DNA of 64,000 bases, from the NCBI GenBank assembly GCA_947044365.1, contig OX345636.1, positions 19,446,548-19,510,547 of the forward strand, in the 5' to 3' direction. Source of the DNA: Petrosia ficiformis (taxonomy: Eukaryota; Porifera; Demospongiae; Haplosclerida; Petrosiidae). Positions 35,201 through 50,200 of this stretch are shown in pieces. Under the pieces are notes generated by a model that did not search any database, was not told the DNA's origin, and saw only the letters and a list, made by a program, of their open reading frames with translations. How positions within the stretch are numbered: position 1 is the first letter of the stretch; the number at the start of each line of letters is the position of its first letter. The position numbers were made by a program, and so were the translations under genes.

Positions 35201-38200
35201 AAGAAAAGTTGGCTCTGATATATGTAGCATCAGCAAGTGGATCATGTTCACTAGTAACACCTGTATAAATAGAACAAGTGGCATTACTTTCATTATAACT
35301 AATTATTTACTGACACATTCCCTCTTTCACTAATTACATGTATTCTCCCACTGCTTAGCTAGTGCATTAACTAACTGTTTACGGAGGCAGATCGTACTGG
35401 TTCCTCTCTGACTGAAGTCATGGACCTAGCAGGTGTTAGAGAGAGATTGGATCTACTTTTGCCCCTAATAGCTAGCATTGATTTGCTTCTACTTCTCTTC
35501 TTGGAGGCTGAATTGTGAGAGAAGTATATACTGTTAATAAAAACTTCAGAAGCATTACCAGCTACATGTATGCTACATAATTATACAGGTGCACACATTT
35601 AAGTTATAAAAAGTGTTATTATAAAGTATTAAAAATCAGTTGATACTTACAATATTGTTCATATTCGGGTTCTGACAGCTGTGATAATGAACCACTACTT
35701 CTCCATCCCTTTCGTGAATTGCGAGATTTATGATTTTGCTTGCTGGATTTACTTGACCTGTATCAATATAGTCATTTCATGTTGAGTTAATTATTGTTGA
35801 TAATAATTATGCTATTACAAAAGTAGCTTAGAATGTGATAATTCAGATTTGAAGTTAACTATCTCTCTTTGTACACACACACCCTTTGAAGCAAAATCCA
35901 AATGACAACAGGCAAAATAACAATAATTATAATTTTTATGTGGCTATTTCTCACGAAGATTTGGAAGTTGATATTCTTGTAAATAGGGCTAAACCTTACA
36001 TGTATTAACTTACATGCATAATTATGTATAATTGAATGTTACATGTATGTACTGTAGTACATATAATTATGTACACATTGTATAAATATAAATTGTAGGG
36101 ACAGAAATGTAGACATAATTCTAATTGCTACAAACAAAATAGCTCATCTCTTCTTACATGTGGCTACTCGTTGTTGAATCCATTTCTGGATATTGAGAAT
36201 TTCCCACTGCACCATCAGATCCACTTCTTGTCCTAAAAGTAGTCCTTGTTCCATCATCCCTTGCAAAGTATGTTTCATCTTCATCTGAATTTGTGTGTTT
36301 ATCATTTTGTGTTGATATAGTCGATTGTACAGTGAGACGATTGTGAGATACCTACATTGTAAATAATGATGTCAATGAAGGTAAAATGTACATAATGTAT
36401 TTGGTAGAACAGTTGGTTATACATGTACATGTAGTTACATTGTAAGTTGGATGAAAAGATGACATATTTGGTGGATGGAGCAAAAGTGCATTGGAGTAAA
36501 CAATGGATCAGTGGCTAATGGATGAGTGGATGAACAGATAAACAACTGACATGATTACATGAATTGTAATGGACTAATGATTGAGACAGTAAGATGAATA
36601 ATGAAGATCTCACTTGAGAAATAGAATGGAAAGTGAGCTCAATAGATGTTTGTGAGGAGTCAATAGGTAAACAGTCATCAGGATAAGAAGAAGGTTCACT
36701 GAGAAAGCTTTCACCAACACTCTCGCTGTATCCTGTACTACCAATCTCACTACTATACTCCTATAGCAAGTATATTTACAACATAAATTATATCACTATA
36801 TTCTATAGTATCTACAGTTAGTACAGTACATAGTACAGACTTATATTATAATGAATTTCTATAGTCTCACATTACCTCAAATTCAACTCTTTTCTCTTGA
36901 AAACCATTATACATGACGCCATCACTAGTTGGTCTTAAACTGTCACCAACATAACCTCTCCCACTACTTCTTATCCGAGCACTGGCACCAACAATCTTCA
37001 CAGGTTCCTAAATAAATGTATAATATATTTATAAATACCACTGTTTTTATCTGACAAGTCGATAGCTGACATATTAATAGAATTAACTGTACTGTATGTC
37101 TTCCGCATTAGAAATATTTGCAATATCGGTCCTTTTTGGTACTTAGTACATTTATTTTATTCAACCATTTTGTATAAAAAGCTAACACACAGATTGCTCT
37201 TCTGTGATACTAAATCTCATTAGTCTCCCATTCAAAATGGCCAAATAGTAAAAGGGAAGCATCTGATCAAACATTATTTAAGGACAGTATACAATTGTGA
37301 GTTTGTGATTGGCTATGCAGAAACTGGGTTTTCAGGCTATGAAATAGTCAAATACTGACCATTGGAAAGTAAGCATTTCATCATAATCCACAAGAGTCAG
37401 TCGCAATTGTATATTGTTTAAATTGTTACACTGTAGTATATTATGCATGTAAATATAAAATGCACAGAAATGGGAAGTTTTATATAAACATGACGAAGAA
37501 TTCATGTGATAACTGCAGTTCGTGTGTTACCTGTGATGTAGTGCTGTCTTGTGAATATGAATCAGGTCTTAATTTATGTAATGCAGTATGATCCTGTGAA
37601 TTTTGTGAATAATCTTCACTACCCCAACTTGAGCCACCTTTAGGATGTAAATTATCATAGAACAATCATAGTTGGTATATGTGCACATGTACATTGTAAA
37701 TCACCACTATATGTACATGTACATAGTATGCACTGTAAGTGTTACATGTGAAAAGCTGGCAATAGTTCAGAGAATTGTTGTTTTATGATGACAACTTGGA
37801 CTACATAGAAATTGATTAAATTACAGTACATTGTAAATGCCAGTAATGAGTTCATTCATCATCCATATATTGTTAGCTCTCAAACTTTATTTTTAGTGCT
37901 GTGGATCAATTCAGTCTAGCAGTGCAATACAAGTAACAGTCCAGTAGTATGCCTTTTTAAATGAATTAATCATAGCTATCAGTTACTTTTTATGCTTCAC
38001 CATTGTCATTAGTTGGACGCTTTGTATGCATATATATCAGGATGGGAAATAACAGTGTGTAAGTGTGCATAATCACACCATAACTACAAATACCATAAAT
38101 TTCCGAACTATAATGATAATAATGGGTTAAAGCCACGCCTGCATAACGTAGAACACGTGTAATCGAGTGATAGCTAGTTTGGTTTGTCTCTAACACATTT

Positions 38201-41200
38201 GACAGTCATCCTGAAACGGAGCAGGATCTTCTCTTATCTTTATCTCCCCATGATGAAGCTCATAACAGCTAGAGATTAAAAACAATATCCAAGAAAGAAG
38301 GTGGATAGATGTTTAGAATCTAAGTGCAGTTATGTTTCATCAAAAACATTATGTTAAGCATTCATTTAATAAATTCAGATTAACAAATAGCATGGTGCTT
38401 AGTGCTTGCCAGAATTAAATTATCAAGGGCTTATGGTGAGCACCAATGCTCACCATAACACTGTCTCTTATTTCCTACCCTGATACATGTACATGTACAT
38501 ATAATGTATCCCACATGCACTACCTCTATTCTTTGATGAAGAGTGGCCAGACCCTTGATCACTGCCACCAGATGTACTTTTACTTGGAGTGAGAATCTCA
38601 GAAACTGTATGTATGAAATGATATCAGTAAATTGTGTGTACACTGGACATTGTAGCTTATGTGCATGGGAATTAAACTAAAATCCCTGATACAACATAAC
38701 ATGATACTGAAACACACATACACAGACACACACACACACAAACTAGTGTTTGGCGATACTGAAAAAATTACGTTTTGCAATTATTGTCTAAAGGTGCTTA
38801 CGATTATTGTAAATATTGCAACTACTTGTTGATATTGTTGACAATAACAAAAATAGACTCATTTAAAAAAAAGATATTTCTGATCCTTGTTTCGAGGGCA
38901 TATGGCTCCAGATTAAGTGTAATAATATTTTTGCAACTCCACACTGTACATGTATTATAATTTTTTTCATGGTTATTTATCATTTAATTTCAGTTAGACA
39001 ACATTTTGCCATTGAGATAATATCGGAAGACCAAAATCATGCAATACGATTATTGCAATGCAATAATACTGCATTATTGCCCAACACTAACACAGACATA
39101 GAGGATTGCACAGAGACTACAGATGATAGTGTGAAAATGCATACAAGTAATGTATATGCATTGAACTACTGAATTCTGCCATACTACACACTCTATTTAC
39201 CAGAAGGAGGTGGAACATCTGATGTGAGATAACAGGTGTGGATAGGTTCCTCTTCTCTCTCTACCACAAGACGTAAAACACCTTTATTAAGCTTAAGGAG
39301 TTTCTTGACAACACTGGGTTTTTCTTTGGTCACAGAGGTACCATTAATCTGAAAAGAAACGAAGGTATATAATATTACATTTAACTATTCATATACAATG
39401 TACATGTACGTGTAGGTGTAAATAATGATGTTATATAATTATGATTGTGTTATAAAGAATTGAAGATCAGCTATTTGATGCAGTAATTTTGATCAGATAT
39501 TACATGTACATTTTGTACAGGAAGCCTATCAAATTTGGCATAATATTTATTAGTGGAGTTTCAGGGATATATCTAGAATTTATACTTTTGGGGGGAAGCG
39601 AGAGGTTCGTATTGTGTCATGTTGTTCAAGCAGCATAATATATTTACTGAAGGCAAATAGTGGAAATCAAAATTAAAGCGAATGCATTACACACAATCCT
39701 TAAGAGGCAACAATGTTACTTACTGTAAGGAGGTCTAGGAGTATCCCGTAGGATTTATATGCTATGAGATTGATTTTATGATATTGATCTGAATCATCAA
39801 GAAATATGAAAATCGCAACTTCAAAAAGACATTGAAAACAACTATTGCATTAGTGACATTGAAAACAACTATTGCATTAGTGATTATCAATGGCATTACT
39901 CATTATCAATGAGTAACATGCACTAGTCATTATCAATGGAATTTGTCATTATCAATGGGTAACATGCATTAGTCATTATCAATGGGTAACATGCATTAGT
40001 CATTATCAATGGGTAACATGCACTAGTCATTATCAATGGAATTTGTCATTATCAATGGGTAACATGCACTAGTCATTATCAATGGAATTTGTCATTATCA
40101 ATGGGTAACATGCATTAGTCATTATCATACATTAGTAATTATCAATGATAAAAATGCGTTAGTCATTATCAATAGGTAAAATAGTACATCAATCTTCAAC
40201 GGCGTCCATTACTAAATGACTCAATAGAGACCATTAGTGCAGGGTTCAATTAATTGATTAATTGATTATTGTCATTGATTATCATGTGCATACTAATAAT
40301 TGAAACATATCGATTAGCCACGTGTGTGCATGTGCAGTACTCTGTAGCCATTTTTACTGAGTATTTATATAGCTACTGACTGAGCAGAGTTTTTGAAGTT
40401 GTTGTAGATTCAAGACATTTCAAGTGTGATGACAGAAGAAGATCAATGGACAAAAACAGAATGTACAGAGAGATAACAGCCAGTTACAGCAATACGTGAG
40501 GCTAGTTTCATCAAAGGATGGAACAAATAAGGTCTGGAGCCATTTTGAGTTTGAAGTAGATAGCAATGGGGAGAAGTTAAATAAAAGTCAAGTACGTTGT
40601 TGACATTGCTGGAAGAATATAGCCAACTCATGAAGCACAACGAATCTAATGCAGCACCTGTGTATATAGCATCCCGATAAAGCTGATCCATGTTCTAGTA
40701 GTCTGACCCAACTACTAAGTCATCCAACATGGAGTGTATTTAATACAGTTCTGAAACCTCTTGCTGTGGCCACTGAGATGTGGTATAAGGAGAAGGTACC
40801 ATACGTAACAGTGGTTCAGCCTATTGTCAAAACACTCTTAAGGAAGCACCTAACCCCAAGTGAAGTTGAAGCAAAGCTTGTTATTGATCTGAAGAATGCT
40901 ATTGCCAGCAATCTTCAAGCGCACTTGTGTGACACAAGCAGACAGAAACTAATGCTTGTGGCATCTGCTCGGACCTATGATTCAAGCGTCTCAAAGTTCT
41001 TCCTTCACGAGAGCGCAGCGAGGTGTATGAAGATTTGTCAGTTATACTGAAACACTTGATATTCCTGAGCCAAAGAAACCAAAGTTATCCACTGATACAG
41101 CAGAATTTTTTAATTTTAGCTGCCCCAGTGGTGACAGTGACTCTTTCATTCAGTCACAAATCAGTGAAGTAGAAATAGAAGTTAACGAGTACAGAGTTTA

Positions 41201-44200
41201 TAAAACACTGGCTAAGCTTGCACAAAAATTACTATGTATACAAGCCACTTCAGTACCTTCAGAGAGACTATTCAGTACTGCTGGAAATACTGTTTTCAAC
41301 ATGACAGCATCCTTTAACCCATCAACTGTTGACTGATTGATCTTTCTGAACATGAATCTCACCAATAAATAGTTTTAGTCAATTTGTTATTAATTTGAAA
41401 TGAAATCGAATTTGAGTTTAATAAATGAAATTATTCAAAACTTTAAAAAATATGACAAATACATGTAGTGGATTAATCATTGATTTTACAATTGCTTTTA
41501 AAACGATTCCCAGCCCTAGTGAACATTATTTTGATCAATGATTTACCTCAAAATGGTCAAGTTTCATAGTCACTAGGGCTGAGTGATAATATTGATTTAT
41601 CAATTATCACAATATTTTTTGGCGATCACAATAACAATTATAACTCATGATAATTACCACTTGTGTCTGCGCATGCGCAATTATGATTTTGCTTGAAAGT
41701 ATCTTTAAGCTTAACAGTCACTACAGCTTTTCATGACATTTAGATATAGCAGTTAAAGCAAGGAAGTTTTACATTATGAGCCTGTGTTTGGTCACTCGCA
41801 GGCAACGCCCACTTTTCACTAACAGATTAGCTTTCCAGCTTTCATCTTTCTGTGGACCTGGCTTCACTCTTACTGGAACTGGAGGCATTATTTAGCTTAT
41901 AGATTAGTCACATAAAAGTAAGCTAAACACAGAAGAATGTGCACGTTAATTGTTAATTATGTATACGTATCTGTACTACGTATAGTATGCATATGTATAC
42001 ATAAATTATCACAATATTATCGATAATTTGGAAAATATCAATCGGCCTAATTTATAAAATTACATGTATACATATAGAAACATAATTTACCTGCAATATT
42101 TTATCATTTTTACATAATATTTTATCAGCAACTCCTCCTTCTGTTATCCCAGTCACAGTATAGTGCGCTTCCCAATCCCAAGTGAACCCAATACCTGTGA
42201 ACAAACCAAAGCATACTAGATTACTATTTATATACAAAAAGATAAATATACACAACTAAAGTCAATTCACATTGAAAAGGTCCCATTATGTCATCAAGTG
42301 ACATCACTTCTTCATTACTGGTTTTATAACCCATGCAGTGCACATGGTCCATGCACAAAACAACTATTTTTTTGTATATTATAGTAATACATAGTATCTA
42401 GTAACCAACTTATATGAAATGCGAGAACAGAAGAAACACCTTGTAAAGAAACAGTTGAACAATCAACACATGTTTCCTTTGGCAGTAAATTATGTCACAT
42501 TCATGTGGTCAAAACTATGCAATTGAGTTTGTATTATATATTATAAATCGAACCTAACTAACAGAAGCTCTGACAAAACAGGACTTTCTTCAATAGAAAC
42601 AGAAGGGCGAGACAATCAAAATGGTGTACAAATCCAGTTTCTAAGTCATGCTATCTTGAGTTATTCTTATTTCCCCCAAAGACATTGTCAACGTTGATTA
42701 ACTTTACTATCAGATGTTATTACATATAAATGTGTAACTACTCACTATCAATACCTCAAACACGTAAATGTAATTTACATACATGTATATGTAGTAGAAT
42801 AAGTGATAATAAAGTTATTCAGGGAAGAGTGATATATACATGTGTACATGTACTATCATCATTCACCTTCCTTCTGAAGCAGAAAAGAGAACTCATATGG
42901 CTTTTTCCTCTTCTCTGATTCGCCCAGGGTCAAAATGGCTCCAGCAACACCAACTTGTATAGCATGGGCCCTCTTTCGTCTTCTCAAAACCTGTTCAAAC
43001 AAAGATACATGAACATGTATACAATACATAAAGAACAATGTAGTGCAAATAGTCTAGTTACTCTCGCTGTGAAGTGTAGGTGGAAGGGTATGGTAATTGT
43101 TTTGTGTGTGCGTGTAGTTGTAAATTTTCAGAAAAATTAAGCAAGTGGTTTTTCTAAAATCTTTTGGTTATAAAAAAGACAATTCGTATAACTCATGGTT
43201 ATTGTTTCCTTAATTTAAGAAGACTTCTGGTGAGAAATGGACACAGTAAATCATAACTGATCCTGTTTCATGGCTATTGGTGGCGAAACACTACACCAAA
43301 TCAAATATCAAGAACTGGCTCCAAGCAATCCTAGTACAGTCGTTAATAAATGAATATTTGTTTCAGCACTATAATTATAAAATATAAATGTACAGGTATA
43401 TGTATAGGATGTATCCCTTGTAGAGATATAAGACCCACTATACCACGGGAAAGAGCAGCACCTGAGTGAAGCCAAGAAAGTCTTGAACGACTTCTGAGGC
43501 TTAACAAAGCACAGAGACTGGAAAATTACAAGTCATATAAGCTTCTATATTACATGCTTTAATTTTAGAGCTATTTGCTACTGATCATAAATGAATACTT
43601 GTTTGTATGAGTCGTAATTCAGGGAAAGATGAATTATGACTTGGACATCACTCTAATTCACTGTGGAAACTAAATCTATTCTAGTCTCATATTATGTCTT
43701 CAAGAGATATGAATAATATGAAATATCATGGCATCAATAAAAACAACATGAAATTGGTAATAATTAATGTGAAATTTATGCAACAAATTATTTTAAAAAA
43801 GAAAGTGGCATTTGTGGGATCCTAACTTGTCATCAGGGCACAGTAAAGTATTCATACACCGCATTGATTGTAAAAGAAGTTAACAATTAATATTCTTACA
43901 CGTGCAAGAAAAACAGAGTAGTATCAACTATTAAATAATGTTAACAGCATACAACTATGATCATTGTCATACTCCTTCTATACATGTACATGGTATATTA
44001 TTATCATACGTGGTTTGGTTACTTTATTTATGAATAATCTCACAATATCAAGTAATCCTTTAGATTCTTTGACAGCATGTACTGCTTTAGAATGATCAGC
44101 ATTAAGAAGGTCAACACCATTAATCTTCTCTAGCACATCGCCAACCCTATCATGATGAAATAGAAGTTCTGATTTGAGCATTATTTTAATACAAAAATGA

Positions 44201-47200
44201 TACTGTTAGAGGTACATATAAGTAAGGAATAAGAGAGTGTTTTTGGGGGGAGAGAAAGATGTCAATATATTATAAAAACTGACGCAAAGAGATTCATTTT
44301 GGGGAATTTCAGTAAATACATAGTTTGTGCATGAAGTGAAAATGAAACCGTGATTCATGGATTAATTTCCCTCAAATCCTACCAAACTTCAGGTAAACTT
44401 CAAATATCTCCTGTTACATAATATTATATACAATGTATATGCATATTTCTACCTATAACGTTAAAGTCATTAACATTTGTAGTCTGCACAAGCTTGCTGA
44501 TATACACATAGTATATGGGATTCATATAGGATTATTTGTTAGGGAGGGAAAATAATTGATCATATGAAGCACCGTGCTCCTGGGGAGGTCTGAGGGTAAC
44601 TCAAGTTAGGAGGGTTATCCCTCCCCCCACTGTTTCAATCCTGATATATATATATATATATTATATATACAAACATATATATATATATGTAAATGTACAT
44701 CATATAGTATTACTGTTAGATTCAATGTGTACATAATGTCTAAATGTGGGATGAAAAACAGCAGTGTGCACAAACATTCCAAATATAGACAACTGATAAT
44801 ACATGTATACAAGTTGTATGATTCATTTCTCTCATTAAAGAGGTGGTAGTTTGTACTAAACTCAGCACTAACACACAGTAAATACTAAATAATAACAATT
44901 TGAGATAGTAAACACTAAGATTGAGTGTTACAAATTCTATTTTGTACTGACCTTAGTATTCCTTCAGCTGGACCCCCTTTGTTAACAATAGTGACAATGA
45001 ACGCACCAGGATTTGGTAACTGAGGTTGGTCTTTACCACCAACTACACTAAAACCAGCTAAACCTTCATTACCCTAGAGGATGACAATACATATAATGTA
45101 CATACACTTTATGAGTGGTACTGGAGATGAAATGTATCAGATAAAGATTTATGATATAATTTCCTTCAGTATCCCAATATTACCGAAATATACATGTAGT
45201 AGCAATTGAACTGCTTCAAAAGCATTAACAATAGTAAGTACAAGAGGATTGCTTGTTAAATATGCAAGTTTTAAATGTTTCCCTAAATTAGTTGCTATGG
45301 ATTTATTTGCTACTACATAGTCTTAAAATAACGAGTTTGATAGATGAAAACTATGCACAATATTGGTTAGTTAAGGCTCGATCGTATATGCATGTTCCCT
45401 ATATGAACTATATTATAGATTGTGCTTCAGTCACATGCATGTTCAAATTGTTCAGTGTTTTAAGGGGTGGGATTCCCCCCTACAATTTGTTTAGGAAGCA
45501 TTCATTAATCTTTGTACTGCACTTCCTGCTATTATCCCCTACCCAATAATATGATCTTAGAATAAACACTGATATTGTATACATAGAAAGGAAGTTGTAT
45601 CATTCTGGGACTTGGTCAATTAATGGGCATGGCAGATAAATGAACGTATACTCGAGCTAAAGTAGAGTCTATAGTTAGGGCAAGAAGAAAGAAGCTTACA
45701 GAAATTGCAACTAATAGGTGCTATGTTCAAAATACTTTGACTTTTTAAAAACCACGCTATGAGTAACTTTTGTTGTTGGGTTTCAGATATAAGAAAGTCA
45801 GAAATCGACGACAGTACAGAGCAATCATAGGGATGTTTTTCTCCAATTTCCGGTCCAATGAGTTTCTATTCTGCACTACATTTCTGCTTAAAAAGCCAAA
45901 TTGTACTGTACACTGTCTTTAAAGACTGCAGGAAACATTTCATTAAACAGTCCTAAAAGTTTTATTCGATAGCACAGCCAAACCCATTTCAAAACTAATT
46001 TTCATACTTACCTTCTCCAGAGCACTATAGTATTGTGAAAATTTTGATATATATTCAACATAAGTGATTATTAAATTGAAAATTAATTATGAATTTGAGA
46101 ATCTATGGGAACTTAATTATTGACTATTAATACAATACATGTGTATGTTTCTACTCACAAGAGGTACTTGTAAATGTTTCAGCTCCCACATCTGTAAATG
46201 TGTGCAAGTGTGTGGGATAAAAGAAACAACACATTTTTGTCATTACAACATGTATAGAAAGTTGTATCAGTTAATTAGTCAATACAGTTTAATACAATGT
46301 CTATAGCGCTACTAAACTAGCTGATTAATTACTAATTCTGTGTAGGTAACAAAACATATCACACACCCAAATAACATTGAAATAGTAAAACCATATCATT
46401 ATTCATCGTCATGTAAAATTAGCTATGGGATGAAAACCACACAGTTAATAATCCAAATCTTAATTACAGGATGATGTAAGCTGACTATCTCCACAGGTGA
46501 GATGTGTGCAGCAATGTGCATGTAAATTAAAATGTATACATGTATGCTACAGTTTCTGATACTTTTTCAAGCATTGGCCAAATTGTACAATTGGGAATAC
46601 ATCTTGAGCCAATTAACAAAGAGTTAATGCCGTTAGTGACAATATAATTATAATTAACTGTGCCACTGGCCCAAAGAGCAGTGTCAAATAAGAAGCCAAT
46701 GGTGCGCCATATCAGCTTATCAAAAACACAGATGTATGCATACAGGGTACATGTACAACTACAATGTATACATGTACAACTACAATGTATACATGTAACA
46801 ACAGTGATGTGGAAACAGCCAGTCATGGAGGGCATTCTTCGCTACATGTAAATCTAGTAATTGTCTTCTAAATTGAAACTAAACTGTATACAAAGTAATT
46901 GAAGAGCAGGACAAGAGCAATGAAAATAGGTCAAAATGTCTGGTAATTAGCTCAATGTTTCCACAGTGTCCACACCCTTGTGTACATACAGTATACATGT
47001 GTACATACAATGTACATGTACAAATACTAAGAGGTACAAGTAGTATACTGTATGCTTTATAGTTACTGTAGAAGTCTTGGTGTGTGAATGTACATGTACA
47101 GGTCATACACATCCACAAAATCATTACCTCTTCCAAATGCTGTTGCATACTATTTCTCAACAAACCACTAATACGAGCTGGAGAGCTAAGAGTAGCGTTC

Positions 47201-50200
47201 ATATCCTGACACTGGCTATCAAGTCTGTCACATTCCTGTCTTAGTTTATCTCTCTCAGATTCTAGTTTAGCATGTTGCACTAGTTGAGTTTTATTCTTTC
47301 CTATTTGAGCATCTAGTTCCATGTGCAGTGACTCTATTTTTTGCTTTAGTTCAAAGATGTGATCTTCATTTAACTTGGTGGCCTATAGTTTTAATTAAAA
47401 AAAAGAATTTTTGTACGTGTTAGAAGTGACGATAAACTCAAATTATATACATAGTAGATAGCAATTTGATATAAATTTCTACTATAAAAGGCAGATAGTA
47501 TAAAACAATATTTAACAGTTAACAGTTAACATTTTCTCAACTGACTGAGCAATTTGATATAAATTTCTACTATAAAAGGCAGATAGTATAAAACAATACT
47601 TAACAGTTAACAGTTAACATTTTCTCAACTGACTGTACTGTCTTACAAGTATGTACATCAAACAGTTTCACAACACATAATATTATTAAAATTTACAGCA
47701 AATATATAACAGCAATTTAGAGACCTACAATATGCAATACATGTAAGTCGTTGTACATAACTATTTATGAAAATTGAATGTTACAATGTTATTAAATTAT
47801 TATTGTACATTAACAATAATTATGTTCACACACTATATATACCAAGTAGGACTTACTGATCTTTGTAAGTCTTCAATCTCCAACACAAGGTCACTTTTTT
47901 CACGAATCACTGAATCAATTTTAGACACAACATCACTTGAGCTAATTCCATCGACACATTCTCTGTTATATACAGACTTCATGATGGCAACCAAGTCTGA
48001 GCGTTCCTGTTTTATCCTTTCTACTAATCTTTCCAGCTGTGTGATTGATGTTTGAGAGTATGTCATAACATATACCAGTGTGACTGTCCATGCAGGGACT
48101 GCATGCCACAAATAATTTTAGCAAAAGGTTTTTCAGAGGAGGATGTGGGCGAGTCACCACGTGTCATTGGAATTTGGTCTATGTTATGCACATGGCTATA
48201 CAGGTATAATGAATTTTTATTACATGCTGACTCAGCAGGTTGAAACAGTTCAACTACTGATTCAGCATGTAATATACCCTAAAACATTGAATCCAAAATG
48301 ACGTGTAGTGATGCATTTGTAGCCTCCTCCGAGCTCTTTAAATAGTCATGGTTGAGTGATTTAGTAGAGGAAGTCAAGACGTTTCAGTATCCATGACACA
48401 TAAACATTACTGTTACTGAATATAAGATTTCATTAATTGGAATTTGTACGATTAGTGATAGTTTAAATTTAAACTTTTATATTGCAGCATTTCATCCCTT
48501 TCTGTATATGCAGTCATGTGTATAATCAATGGAAATCTTTTTGATTACATTATTACACATCATGAAATTATAAGTAGACTTGTACCCCCAAAAATTGACA
48601 ATCATTTAATAACACAATGCTGATACATGTATATACATGTAGTAATACATGTACATCAGCCATAACATAATAAATAAAATTCCTGTGTTCCTATCTAAAC
48701 AATGAATATTTTGATATGTGAATATTTATAGTAATAACCTGCTGAGAAGTGAGAACACACTACACATTATTAATAATATTTGGTTTTCTGTTCATGTTGC
48801 AATAACAGTGTAAGTTAACAAAACAAATCTTACTTCTTTATCATCAGTAAGTCTGTCTTGGTGAGAAATAGCAAGTGGTTTTAAAATGTCCACTAACTTT
48901 GTGTTGTGAGCTTGGACCTACATAAAAACAAGTGATGATCCCATGTATTTATCTGTTGTTGTAAATATGCTCCATGTGGAGTACTTAATTAATAAATGCG
49001 CATCCATGGTACAGAACACTTGCCATAAGTGAGACTGCAAAACAATCATTCCAAATTTTAATGGGAGAAAATAATTGCAATCAGTGATGAGAAACGAGGT
49101 ATTATGTACCTAAGTTTATCCAAGATTGCTTTGTGACGGACAACAATCATTGCTGACAACTTTCTCATGTATGAAATTCAACAATCTACATGTTTTTACA
49201 CTCTTAGTTATTTCAGTTATTAGTACCTATTATTTGCAAGCTGATTTCTGTCTGCTGGTCTGTGGACTGTACTATAACTTGACAATGAGCATGCATAAAC
49301 TGAGCACTGGAATGACACAACTACCTTAACTACTTTGACTGTTATTGCAAAAGCTTAGAGCCAGTGCTTGGTGTTGTAGCAGCGACTACCTCAAGAGTAA
49401 TAGCCTTCACCTTAATTATACTTGAGCAGTGCTTTCAATGTGATTGGCTTTAAACAAGATGCATTGTATTTCCATGTATTCTTTTGCTGGCACAAGCCTT
49501 CTAAAAGCTGTGTAATGGCAACCATGAGGTGCCTTAGATTCTTGAAAAACCTTATTAATTTTTTAATTTTTTATTTGTGTATGATTTAAAGTCTGCTAGC
49601 AGCATTTTTATGATTACATTAACCGTCTGCTCTGCCTACAGAGACATACCTTTTTTGATGTTTCATTTGAAAATTTCAATTGCTTTGTTAACTCTTGATT
49701 TTCATGTACAGCTTTGTCTTTGTGTTTTCTCATAGAGGCCAGCTCCTTTGCATCCTTTTGACGCTGAGCCTATTGGAACACAAACAAAAATAAAAGAACT
49801 GAAAAGAGCATTGTACAGTGCATGTATTATAAATGTACATGTATGAGACATCATTTGCAGGAATAAAATTAGTATAATTATAATGACCACTCTGTACAGG
49901 AACCCAAGTGCATTTGTAATGATAGCTCTTCCTGGATACTAAATTTCATTTCATGTACAAAATGGTGGAATGAGAAAAGTGTGGAAAGTATTTGATTACA
50001 AACTTTGTGTGATAGGTCACTTCCTACAAATTAGGTTATAATATTAAGTATTATTTCAAACTGAATGCACATTAGAGACACTACATACATATTTATACTT
50101 TGGTACCTTGATTGTTTCAAGCTTCTTCTTCAATGAAATAGCATCAGTAACTACTCTATCTCTCTCCTTCAGAGCAATATCTCTCTGCTTCTCAACAAGA

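Larger units (their letters stand above)
39201..46191 (-). other. Gene B tandem PDZ domains (exons 14-19)
   Basis: PDZ1 begins [10 protein letters not shown] (exon 14), then ligand-loop [28 protein letters not shown] and [15 protein letters not shown] basic connector ([14 protein letters not shown]) leads to PDZ2: [20 protein letters not shown], then [36 protein letters not shown] and VLRLVVERE. In both, the X-phi-G-phi loop and the GD/ND-x-I/L-x-x-I/V-N-G core are present, so both could bind C-terminal ligands. An intron splits each domain inside the strand after the core Asp. Confidence 0.9.

Noticed and set aside
43978..44181. Independent small gene encoding [14 protein letters not shown]
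   Set aside because: It is the second half of PDZ1 of gene B with intron sequence at both ends.
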